A stretch of 60,000 bases of DNA, taken from contig NC_134027.1 in NCBI RefSeq assembly GCF_964204645.1, forward strand, positions 975,501 through 1,035,500. The letters are read 5' to 3'. The stretch is from Tubulanus polymorphus. Lineage: Eukaryota > Nemertea > Palaeonemertea > Tubulaniformes > Tubulanidae. The stretch's first letter is position 1, and every line of letters starts with the position of its first letter. A program made the translations under genes and the position numbers. Under the pieces are notes generated by a model. That model was not told where the DNA came from. It saw only the letters and a program-made list of their open reading frames with translations, and made no database searches. Shown one piece after another: positions 51,361-60,000 of the stretch.

Positions 51361-52359
51361 TCACGGGTAGAAATTGAATCCAGGGTAAGAACATTGAATG
51401 TTAACTAGTTGCCAGTCAAAATGTACCAATAATTAGAAGACCGTGCATCGATTGGGAATTTCTGTAAACTTTCTGGCTAGTCTGGGTCACCTTTACCTTT
51501 TATTATACTAGCTACATATAAAACTTCTGCTCAAGGTCCCAGCTTCACGACGTGTTGTGAAACTGGAACCTGAATTCTTAGTGTTTTAATATGTGATTGT
51601 TAACGAATGTCATTGATAGACATTTCTATGTATTAAAAAGATGTGATATTGTTGTAAATGAAGAGGTTCCATTTCCACTGTCAGTTGTTCGGTTCAGTTT
51701 GACACATTTTGAGTTCGAATCAGTTCATTTACGATATTTCAACTCTTAAAGAGTTAGAAATTTTAACCCACAATTGTAGAGCTGCTGATCTGTTTAATTT
51801 GTTTGGCACCAGTTCTACAGCTCTGGGTGGAGTTTGACTCAAATTTTAACTGCAGAACTGTTGAACTTGAAACAGATATTTAAAACTACAGATTCTGCAA
51901 GAAATTCATGGTCTTTTTGATTCTGCTTACAACTGTATACACAGTATTTATACATGCAACAAATGGAAGAAATATGTTTTTACTCAATATTTTTCCCTCC
52001 CTTGATTTGACACAGTTTTTATAGATGACATTTTTCATGACGTGCTTCTCGGACTCCGTTCCACGCATTTTTCTGTTTGTTGTATTCGATTGTTTCATGT
52101 TAATTCTAACGACATTCAGATATTATTTTACTATATTTGTGTGTGTGGTTAGTGGTCCGCCTTACTGCCATGTGGTTCCGCTGTGTTAAGCCATCCAGTT
52201 TCACATTTTTCAACGTCCAAAGGACCTCAGGTCCGTAATCATTGTTCTTGAGTCTAGATTTACATGATTCAAAGTTAAATATGCAGTTGACAGCAGTTTG
52301 TGGTCTCTCTGTTACACAGTTGTTAACTAAAACATACATTTGTGAGTTATTTAGAAATA

Positions 52360-52532
52360 CAATGGAACCTCGTTACAACGAACCTTATCCGACCATCTGT
52401 TTCTGATAATCAATAGTTTGTTATATCCAGAATGAAAAATTTTGAAATTTCCGTTTTTGATGAAATTCTAGGTTTGTAATTGAATGAATGATAAATCGTT
52501 ATAACTGAGGTCGTTAAAACGAGGTTCCACTG
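52360..52532. mobile_element. pogo-like MITE, copy 3
   Basis: TA-flanked ends CAATGGAACCTCGTTACAAC and GTTAAAACGAGGTTCCACTG are almost perfectly inverted over about 20 bp. At 173 bp it is the cleanest copy of the three in the window. Confidence 0.85.
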
Positions 52533-52954
52533 TAGGTCAATCAACGTGTCAAATACTGCACTCGGTTCTAGATATCTACTGTAGGTCTTACTGCAGTAAG
52601 TTACTTAAATTCAAGCCATCAAAAAATGATTTGATTTTTAAAATATTTTGTAAGGTATTTTTTGTTGATTGTTGTATATATATATGTAAACCGTACTGAA
52701 GATACCGTCCAGGTAAAAATATAAAAACAAACTATTATTCATTCCAATAGATTTCACTAGTTTTAGTTTTTTCATCTCTATTCTCCGCTGGATGCGGAGG
52801 GCATCGCTGAAGTTTAACACTTGTCAGAGAATGCATTATGAGCCTCACTCAGATACACGCTGCTAGTATAGAAGAGTCTACAACCAGAACTGTCGAACCT
52901 AAGACACCCCTGATTATCCATTGTGTAATTATGTATATCGCTCGACATTAGTAT

Positions 52955-53045
52955 CAATAGACAGGGTTCGAACCCGGAACACCCATGTCATCTATTCGGC
53001 ATCGGGACCACCAATCTCAGGACCAATTACAGGACAAGTATCCCA
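52955..53045 (-). repeat. SINE-like fragment with B box
   Basis: GGGTTCGAACCCGGAACACC near 52963 followed by CATCGGGACCACC and CAGGACCAATTACAGGACAA matches a second fragment at 58905-58985 (TTCGAACCCAGAACACC, CATCAGGACCACT, TTACTGGGACACCCC). The strand is tentative because the B-box palindrome reads both ways. Confidence 0.45.
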
Positions 53046-53389
53046 AAGTCAAGTGAACAAAACTCCCACTACATATAAGTGGGTTTTTGTAAAATCTTTA
53101 AAACATGCACACCTGTGATTATTTAAACCAGCATGTACGCCTGCAATTTTAGAAATTACAACAGCCTTTGTCGCTGCGAACCGCGGTGCACGACACATCA
53201 TGTGACAACGCAAACGATGATTATAGTATTCAGCCAGTATTTCAAAACTGAAGCAACGCCACATTATTTGACGACGCATGCAAAAGATAATTATAGTATT
53301 TCAAAACTAAAGCGAACATGAAGATTGAAGTAGGCACATCAGTACGAATCGAGTTCTAAAACATTCAAACACTGATAGTAAATGACAGA

Positions 53390-54430
53390 ATGTCGGTGGT
53401 AAATGAAACATCAGATCCTGCGGCGCTCATCTGTTGTGGTCAGTTATGCGACAGTTCGAGTGCGATCTTCACGTACAGGACGATCATGGCATTTACACGT
53501 GCCACACTTTATACAATCGGTATCATCTCAAACTGTCTGGCGTTTATCGTTATTCATCTGATGAAACTTAGAGGTAGCAGTATTCTATATTTGGAGATGT
53601 TGGCTGTAGCTGATTGTGTAAACTGTCTGACCGGTTTGTTCGGACGCGAGTTAAATATGCTTTCTAAACGCTTTCCGCTCGAATATATTCGCTACAATCA
53701 CATTTATCAACAGTTTTATCGTTATGTTTATCTTTACGTGGACGCCATCTTCCAAATGACGACGAGCACCAGTTCGTGGCTACTGTTCGCATTAAGTTTA
53801 GACCGTTATGTAGCTATTAGATTCCCACTGTCTGCTAGGAATATTTGCACGATTCGAAATGCATTTCGTGTTTCTCTCGCGACTTGGGTTCTAACTTTTA
53901 TTTTCGATTTACCGACAATTTGGGATCTAGAAACATACTTTACGATGCCCGATCAGCCTTGTAAATATGTTCTGCCAAGGAAACTCTTGCTTCAGAATAA
54001 AGAATACGCTTTGTATTACGATTTTGTATTCGGTAAAGTAGTGTTGAAGTTTATTCCGGGTTTGATTGTTTTAGGTTGTAATGTACATATGGCGGCTTTA
54101 GTTCGGTTGGCGGCTCGTCTGAGACACAAACTTCAACAAATCGACGTCAAAGATGAACTTTCGACAAATAGTAAACAAGGACGACAAATAACTCTGACAA
54201 TATTAGCTTTGAATGTAGTATTTATGGTTGAATATGGGATGTCTTTAATAAACACATTTATACCGGCGGTTTTACCCGATGGATACACATATCGCCCGTA
54301 TCATTCGGGGCAGTTGTTACACGCTATCAATGCTATGATAAATTTATTCGTTTATTTAGGAATTCGAAGAGGTTTTGGAGAAACTCTAGTTTGGTTTTTG
54401 AGTTGTAAACGTTTAGGAAACCGAGTGTAG
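53390..54430 (+). CDS. Orphan rhodopsin-like GPCR, intronless
   Basis: A 346-residue seven-transmembrane receptor in a single exon, resembling the peptide receptors often labelled FMRFamide-receptor-like in invertebrates. TM1 lies near residues 34-57 (TLYTIGIISNCLAFIVIHLM, with Asn), and TM2 carries YLEMLAVADCVN with the Asp. TM3 ends in LFALSLDRYVAIRFPL (a DRY motif), and TM4 holds the conserved Trp in LATWVLTFIFDLP. TM5 includes VLKFIPGLIVL, and TM6 is ITLTILALNVVFMVEYG. TM7 reads AINAMINLFVYLGIRRGF, where NPxxY is replaced by N-x3-NLFVY. The Cys usually found at the top of TM3 is missing while an ECL2 Cys is present (PCKYVLP). The ligand is unknown. Its 3' end faces coiled-coil gene copy 2, with only 158 bp between stop codons. 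Confidence 0.9.
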   Translation: MSVVNETSDPAALICCGQLCDSSSAIFTYRTIMAFTRATLYTIGIISNCLAFIVIHLMKLRGSSILYLEMLAVADCVNCLTGLFGRELNMLSKRFPLEYIRYNHIYQQFYRYVYLYVDAIFQMTTSTSSWLLFALSLDRYVAIRFPLSARNICTIRNAFRVSLATWVLTFIFDLPTIWDLETYFTMPDQPCKYVLPRKLLLQNKEYALYYDFVFGKVVLKFIPGLIVLGCNVHMAALVRLAARLRHKLQQIDVKDELSTNSKQGRQITLTILALNVVFMVEYGMSLINTFIPAVLPDGYTYRPYHSGQLLHAINAMINLFVYLGIRRGFGETLVWFLSCKRLGNRV

Positions 54431-54588
54431 TTGATGAACAAGACAAAAAGCCATTCAAAAACTGAATTTGGGGAGTGGAAGAGATATAAACAGATTGGGT
54501 TTAATCTAGAGATGACTGACTGTTTCTGGGACATTGAGGTTGGCTCTTAAAAGTGCCGTTTAAGAATCGAGTTGAATCGTGTTTTGAT

Positions 54589-54963
54589 TCAGATGCGTGA
54601 TTCACTGATATGAGGTGAATCAGTAGATTCATTGATGAGTATTTCGCCGAGATGTCGTTTTAACATGTGAATTTCGGTAGCTTTATTCTGCGCGTACAAA
54701 TAGAAAGCATCTTTCGTACTGGCGAGTGACAACCATTGAATCCTCGCCGAGTACCCAGTGTTCAATTCCTTCATACGTTCATAACGTTCACTGAACTGAT
54801 GAACTTTCCTCTCCAGTATCGCTATTTGACGAGCTGCTCGAAGAAACTTCATTTCAACTCGTTGTAAACTCATAACTGTATCATCGACATTCATCTGGTC
54901 TATAGAATTCTGTTGTAGGAAGATGGAGGAGCTGCTCTTGTCGTTAACGGTTTGACGTTCCAT
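54589..54963 (-). CDS. Unrecognised 124-residue coiled-coil protein, copy 2
   Basis: Same product as 46518-46892, residue for residue. The start ATG is at 54963, with the TATAAATA box conserved upstream. The only nucleotide difference within the coding region is synonymous (54757). It is intronless, and its neighbours are GPCR genes rather than PTPDC1. Which copy is the parent cannot be told from the sequence. The absence of introns could reflect an old retrocopy, but I see no poly(A) tail, and the upstream region is shared, so this duplication itself was DNA-based. Confidence 0.75.
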   Translation of the reverse strand: MERQTVNDKSSSSIFLQQNSIDQMNVDDTVMSLQRVEMKFLRAARQIAILERKVHQFSERYERMKELNTGYSARIQWLSLASTKDAFYLYAQNKATEIHMLKRHLGEILINESTDSPHISESRI

Positions 54964-55101
54964 TTTACAATGTTGAAAATATTCATAAATCACGGATATT
55001 TATACATCAACCTCAAACACTAATTACTGAACTCATTAATTAAATACTTTTATTCGAAAACATCAAAGAATCTTTAATCTTTTATTCTGTTGTTTTCGAA
55101 A

Positions 55102-55286
55102 AGATCAAAGGAAAATTGTGATCAGTAATTAATTAGTAATTAGTGAAGATCAAAGGAGAGTCAAGTGATCACCTGTTAATTAGTTAAGGTGATGGTGCTC
55201 ACTATTTGATCAAAGAGTTTTAATTAATTAATTGTTAGTTACTGATCACATGACCAGAAAATTATTAATAATATAAAGATCAAAGG
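55102..55286. promoter_or_regulatory. Cluster of four TCF/LEF-type sites, copy 2
   Basis: AGATCAAAGG occurs at 55102-55111, 55147-55156 and 55277-55286, and TGATCAAAGA at 55207-55216. They are the counterparts of the four sites upstream of copy 1, kept although the DNA between them has many substitutions and indels. Confidence 0.6.
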
Positions 55287-55890
55287 ATACTGATTTATTT
55301 GTAGCAGGTGTTGTAAAATATTGATGACGGATAAACACAATATTTTGAAAAGAAATAATTGCAGTAATAGTTACAACAGATGTATCTTATCTGTTCAAGG
55401 CTTGTGTCGTTTATGAAGCGAAGATTTTGAAATATCAATAGCTACTTTTCTGAATTTATCATTTGTCGCGCAATACACGATAAAATTTACTGATGAATCG
55501 ATGATAGAAAATCCTAACGCTACTTGTCTCATACCTAGAAAACCATGGATACCTGATCTACAGTAAATATTGCTAACCTGTGGTAAAAACCAAACCCTTC
55601 ACAAATAATAAACAATAAAACTACTGATAAAACCATCCTTAAGACCCTCATTTCCCTTCTAGACGATTCATCAGTTACATCGAGCTGTGAACGTCGAGTA
55701 ACCCGACGGTAAAATATCACCGAAATAAGAATTATATTGATACATATCAAAATACAAATTGGAAAAATAGTAGTAAGATACAGGAATAGATATATCCCAG
55801 ACTTGTAACTGGTGTTGTCGAACATCTCATAAACTGTTTCTTCTCTGCCTATTTGACAAAATAATTCTATTTTCGCTTATTTGACAAAAC

Positions 55891-57767
55891 GTCCCGTGAA
55901 TTGAAGAAATACCGTAATCAGTTTTGCAATGACGATTCTATTCTTTACACAGATTTTTATGACATATTATGGTAATGAAATCAATTTTGCATGATACAAT
56001 TTATTATCCTATTATGAAATTGCTGTAGGGTTTAAATCTATTTACGTATTGACATCGAGAGCAAAAGCAGGCTATAATATATTTCATTAGAGTGAAAAAG
56101 AAATCGCTACTTAATTTCAGATACATTTAGACGATGTACTTGTTTTTAGACGATGTACTTGTTTTTAGACGATGTACTTGTTTTTAGAAGATATACTTGT
56201 TTTTAGACGATGTACTTGTTTTGTTTTGCTTTGATTTGACTCTTAGTAGTTTTACGGGACTATCTCTCATAAGATGTGGCACTGCTAAAAGGCCCGGGAT
56301 CGCCTGGACATAAACTAAACTCCTTTTAGCTCGGTACCGTTCAAATGGAAAGCTCTTCTACTCATAGATTCTCAACTCAGAATCCAGTCTACTCAAAAAA
56401 TGTAATTTCGTCTACCAGGTCCTGGCTTTTAGCTAGACTGGTTGCCTGTCCAATTCAGCGCTAAATGCATTCGCAGTCGAATACTGAAGGTAGAGACCGG
56501 CACCCAGTCTAGGCTTCTAGCAAATCATTACCCGCATGCCACAGTAGGAATATGTGTTGTCTGGTTAGTTCACATGTTCACCGCCAACGTTCTTTAGAGT
56601 GGCAGCACTTGACGGTCGATAGAGAAGTAGATAGAAAATCAATGTTGAGCCTCTGAAATCCACTTAAAAACCCAAACACATCAAGTTTCAAGAAGAAAAC
56701 TGTCTTTATTAATTACAGAACTGATGAAGAGTTGTAGATAGAGGAGCTGCATAAACCTGGCGTTGAGTCAGTTAAACGTTAAGACAGATGTATTGTACTT
56801 TATAGGTTAATTTTTGTAACCATGAAAAAATATCAAACTTGACATTTCTTTACTTTTATCATCTACTGACAAGCCACAATCTGGAGACTGCATGGCACCC
56901 AACACGACACATGTGATGTTCAATTATGGCAAAAAACAACTCTTTTTTTCATAAAACTTGGTACTTTATTCGTCTTTCTCTGATATCACAAAATGTTTTT
57001 TTTTAATGTGAATATTTTATGTTATTATTTATACTCAATTTTTTTAAATATCTACAACATATTTTCTACAGTAGCGCGGAGCAGTATATAACAGTAGACC
57101 AGAACGAATTGATTCAAGACTTATTTAAGATATGAAAATGCAAGTCCTGGTCAGTCAATTATCATCGACATCATTATCATTCGGGAAAATACCGTATTCA
57201 TTCATATCACTGAAAAAAACAAAAAAAAGACACTTCGCAGGAATTATTCAAAACTCAACCAGTTGCACGGTTCAAAAACGTTCTTATATCTTCAGATTAG
57301 CCTTATTAGTTACTAGATTGGTTATAGAACTAAGATGAGCTTAGAATGGTCTTCTCGTTATTAGATTGGTTATAGAACTAAATATAATCAGAATTAGAAT
57401 TAGATTATTAAACAATGTAAGGAAAAAACATCGAATTAAACACAATTAAATCCAAACACAAGTTGAATTTTCACTTGACTAGCACTCAATTTCAGCGTAA
57501 CTTATCGAAGCCTTTCAAAAAACTTCCTAGAATTTTACTCCTGACGTCCAAGCGTTGTACTATAATTATCAAGAAGATCTCACAGAGTCTCCTGATGAAA
57601 CATTGCTCATCCCAGTTCCACAGTCAAGTTGGATTCCAAATTAGTTGGTTGCTAATATTCAACTACAAGTCAAACTTGCTTAAGTCGCCATAGGTGTGAC
57701 AATAATTTTGTTGAGGACTTATCAAAATTACAGTTTACACTTGTAAATTGGGGCTAAAAAGAGGATT
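55891..57767. other. DNA between the two GPCR halves
   Basis: No coding sequence is recognised. Five 20-bp units (TTTTTAGACGATGTACTTGT) lie at about 56126-56222. A diverged piece of the PTPDC1-intron foldback MITE (AGATTGGTTATAGAACTAA, twice) is at about 57290-57385. It is either an intron or an insertion. Confidence 0.5.
56126..56222. repeat. Short tandem repeat, 20 bp x 5
   Basis: Units of TTTTTAGACGATGTACTTGT, one with AGAAGATATAC variation. It lies in the spacer between the GPCR halves. Confidence 0.95.
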
Positions 57768-58362
57768 TCAGTAATGCGATAACAACTTAAGTGATATCAC
57801 TGATTGCCATTTTCGAAGCCAAATAGGGAAATATAGATGAGAACGGATCATGATATACGGCCAATATGAGGGGCAATTTATGAATACCAAACGACGGCCA
57901 CGTAAAAATTGAGAAAAATCACCACAAAAGCTTAACAGTGAAATAAACACCATCGCCCAAACTGATATCAACTTCTTTGGAAATTTACGAGATTTTATAG
58001 GAAACAATACGACGATTAACCGCTCTAGACTGAGCAGTACAGTGCACCAGTTACGCGTCATCTGAAAAATATAGAAAAACGGCACAGCGACCGAGATAAA
58101 AATCCAACCGCAATGCCAATCATTTCTGCGGAACAAAATATCACCCAAAACGGCGTAAATGTACGCAGTTCTCAGCGGATACAGAATGAATGTAGCGATC
58201 ATAAACAAAAGATCGTTTACAGCGAGAATTTTGATGAGAAAATAAACATCTGATTTAAATCGTTTTAGAACAAATAGCGTGAATGCGTTGGAATATCAAA
58301 CCCAGTACTGACGCCGGTAGATACGAGCATAAGTAAGTTATAACAGTGAACTTGTTGTATAC

Positions 58363-60000
58363 CTAACAGGAAGAGCTTGATGTCCCAGACACCAGTTGAA
58401 TCGACGTGTTGCCAATGTAGTCGTAATGTTGTAATTAAACATCTGACTTTTCAACCATTTGATTTTCCCATTGTGTTAAATTTGAATGAATTCATCAGTA
58501 AAACTTTCAGTGAATGAGACGTAAATTAAATCTAGAAATATTCTCTTCGTGTTAATATAAACTGCTTCCATTCACTACTGATGAAATAAGTTGCGGAACG
58601 TGTGCAAAATCCCCGGATTATTTAGATATCAATCCGGCTGTGATGAAAGAGTCGGCCCTCTGAATCAATGCCTTGGGTTCGAACCCGCCACTCCACTACG
58701 TTTGTAGACATTTTATTCCATATTCCGATAGATGGCGCTTGTGAAATGCGGTAAATTACGAATATTTACAACGATTAATTCTAGCTATTTGATAGTTTAT
58801 CGAAATTCCAATCGGTGGCGATAATAGTTATATGTATAATTGTATCGTACAGTCCTATTTAACTTCAGTTGAAGATTAGGACCATTCCCAATATAAGTGG
58901 TATCTACGTTCGAACCCAGAACACCTTTACATGTCCTTCTTTTCTGCATCAGGACCACTCTGAATAATTACTGGGACACCCCAGCTCATCGTCTACTTCA
59001 GCATCATGGCCTATCAGAAACAGCTCGAGAAACTATCGATGGAGTTCGTACCTGACACAGTTATTTTTCAGTGTAGTACAGAATGTATTCAAGGAAACAA
59101 CTGCGAAAAGACAAATTAATTATTCCATTAATGGTGGAATTAGTGTCCAAAATGCAGGTTGATAGCTGCATAAATAGTCAAATAAATGAAAGTCTCTGAG
59201 ACCTTAGAGTAATCAGACAAGATCGGTCTGCACTCCAAGCCGAGAGAAAGGTGTCGATCTGTTGCCTGGACCCCAGACATTCTATCTGAAAGGGGTTGGG
59301 TGGAGGGTTCAAGCTGTGTTTGAAGAGCGAGTACGTCAGATTCTATAGAAGGTCTAAAGTCTAAACGAGTGTCTGAAGGGTATGGGTGGGGACTGGAGTA
59401 TCCTCAGCAAATAGGGTAGTGCCAAGCTGCTGCAGATTGCTCCTCATTTTCAGTAGATCCTTAGTTATATACAAATCTCATGATTGAAAGTGAAATTGTC
59501 GTATTAAGGGGGAAATGCTGGAAATCTGATCGTAAACACAATCGTATCAATGAGGTTCAACTGTCGTCCTGTTCATTTAATTCACTTCCAGAGAAATAAG
59601 AATCCATGTACAATAGACTTGACTAACTCGAATCAATTAAGACAAGGTGATAATTGTCACCCACAGATAAAAGAATTTCAATGCAATAGTTCAATGGGTT
59701 TATGTCCGAGTTGATGTAAGCTTGGAGAATCATTACTCAAAGATAAAAGTAACTGGACTTGAAATGATTCTAGTTAAGAGAGTCCACCGTACATTATATA
59801 AAGAAAAAATAACACATATAATTTGTAGAGAACAACTGACCACTAATGATACTGATGTTAAAGTTCAAATGGTATTCATTGACAATAGTTCAACAGATAA
59901 TCAAACACCATAAAATCAATGTATTCATCAATATCATAATCAAAGTCCAGAGCAAACTGTGTATCTTGAGTTAAGTGTTTAACATCCTCAGAATGTGATG
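58363..60000. other. Gene-free right end, with tRNA-like fragments
   Basis: No gene is supported. GGGTTCGAACCCGCC at about 58677 is a B-box-like motif without a foldable tRNA. A SINE-like fragment at 58905-58985 matches 52955-53045. The rest is AT-rich; short frames lack any recognisable domain. Confidence 0.45.

Larger units (their letters stand above)
51361..53389. other. Intergenic, no gene seen
   Basis: This lies between PTPDC1 and the orphan GPCR. A pogo-like MITE (52360-52532) and a SINE-like piece (52955-53045) are present. The rest is AT-rich with short unsupported frames. The GPCR promoter should lie at the right end. Confidence 0.5.
54480..55357. repeat. Segmental duplication, copy 2
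   Basis: This is the partner of 46409-47285. The left breakpoint is sharp (shared sequence begins AGAGATATAAACAGATTGGG) and lies only about 50 bp after the GPCR stop codon. The right end fades at about 55357. Confidence 0.95.
55395..58362 (-). pseudogene. Second rhodopsin-like GPCR, split and frameshifted
   Basis: The 5' part, 58362-57768, starts at a splice acceptor (TTCCTGTTAG). It encodes TM1 (SVLGLIF, frameshift, NAFTLFVLKRFK), TM2 (LIKILAVNDLLFMIATFILY), TM3 with Cys (HCGWIFISVAVPFFYIF), LLSLERLIVVLFP in the DRY position, and TM4 (LISVWAMVFISLL). The 3' part, about 55890-55395, encodes an ECL2 Cys, TM5 (LYLTTIFPICILICINI), TM6 (MVLSVVLLFIICEGFGFYHR), a second frameshift, then TM7 (LGFSIIDSSVNFIVYCATND) and a tail ending at TGA 55395-55397. 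About 1.9 kb separates the halves without clear splice sites. It is either one receptor with an intron plus two assembly indels, or a decayed gene. It is only distantly similar to the intact GPCR nearby. Confidence 0.65.

Noticed and set aside
58660-58700. tRNA gene around GGGTTCGAACCCGCC
   Set aside because: Only the T-arm-like motif is present; no cloverleaf can be drawn.
59722-59913. 63-residue ORF near the right edge
   Set aside because: No recognisable domain, no splice context, and length is within chance for AT-rich DNA.

Overview
The window is nuclear DNA from an animal. Genes have many short GT-AG introns (phases checked across joins), promoters are spaced, and repeats include MITEs, tRNA-like SINEs and minisatellites. 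The protein set (WNK kinase, NDUFA5, a FAM210-type mitochondrial protein, MAPKAPK2/3, PTPDC1, rhodopsin-like receptors) is general to bilaterians. The compact introns, orphan receptors and repeat style suggest a marine invertebrate, perhaps a lophotrochozoan; that placement is inference only.

Layout: 1-4.5 kb holds the 5' end of a WNK kinase gene on the minus strand, running off the left edge, with a large minisatellite in the flanking or intronic DNA. 4.5-9.7 kb is gene-free and holds nested MITEs. 9.7-19.2 kb is one very large minus-strand C2H2 zinc-finger gene (about 2,970 residues) rich in in-frame coding minisatellites, one of which encodes a tandem array of SUMO-interaction-like motifs. 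20.2-21.3 kb is complete NDUFA5 (plus). 22.8-25.3 kb is a FAM210/DUF1279 gene (minus) with an internally duplicated 50-residue motif. 26.0-32.5 kb is complete MAPKAPK2/3 (plus, 10 coding exons). 33-42 kb is mostly transposon debris plus a doubtful fast-evolving minus-strand gene built of tandem exon-like units. 42.4-50.9 kb is complete PTPDC1 (plus, 13 coding exons). 53.4-54.4 kb is an intronless orphan GPCR (plus). 55.4-58.4 kb is a second, damaged GPCR (minus). The last 1.6 kb has no recognised gene.

The most unusual item is a pair of nearly identical intronless genes for an unrecognised 124-residue coiled-coil protein. One copy sits antisense inside a PTPDC1 intron (46.5-46.9 kb). The other lies 8,071 bp away, tail-to-tail with the orphan GPCR (54.6-55.0 kb). 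Their upstream DNA has diverged, yet in each copy it keeps a TATA box and a row of four TCF/LEF-type AGATCAAAGG sites. This suggests a Wnt/TCF-responsive gene pair.

Most recognised genes are unrelated housekeeping or signalling genes, and no operon-like cooperation is implied. NDUFA5/zinc-finger and FAM210/MAPKAPK are head-to-head neighbours that could share promoter regions.
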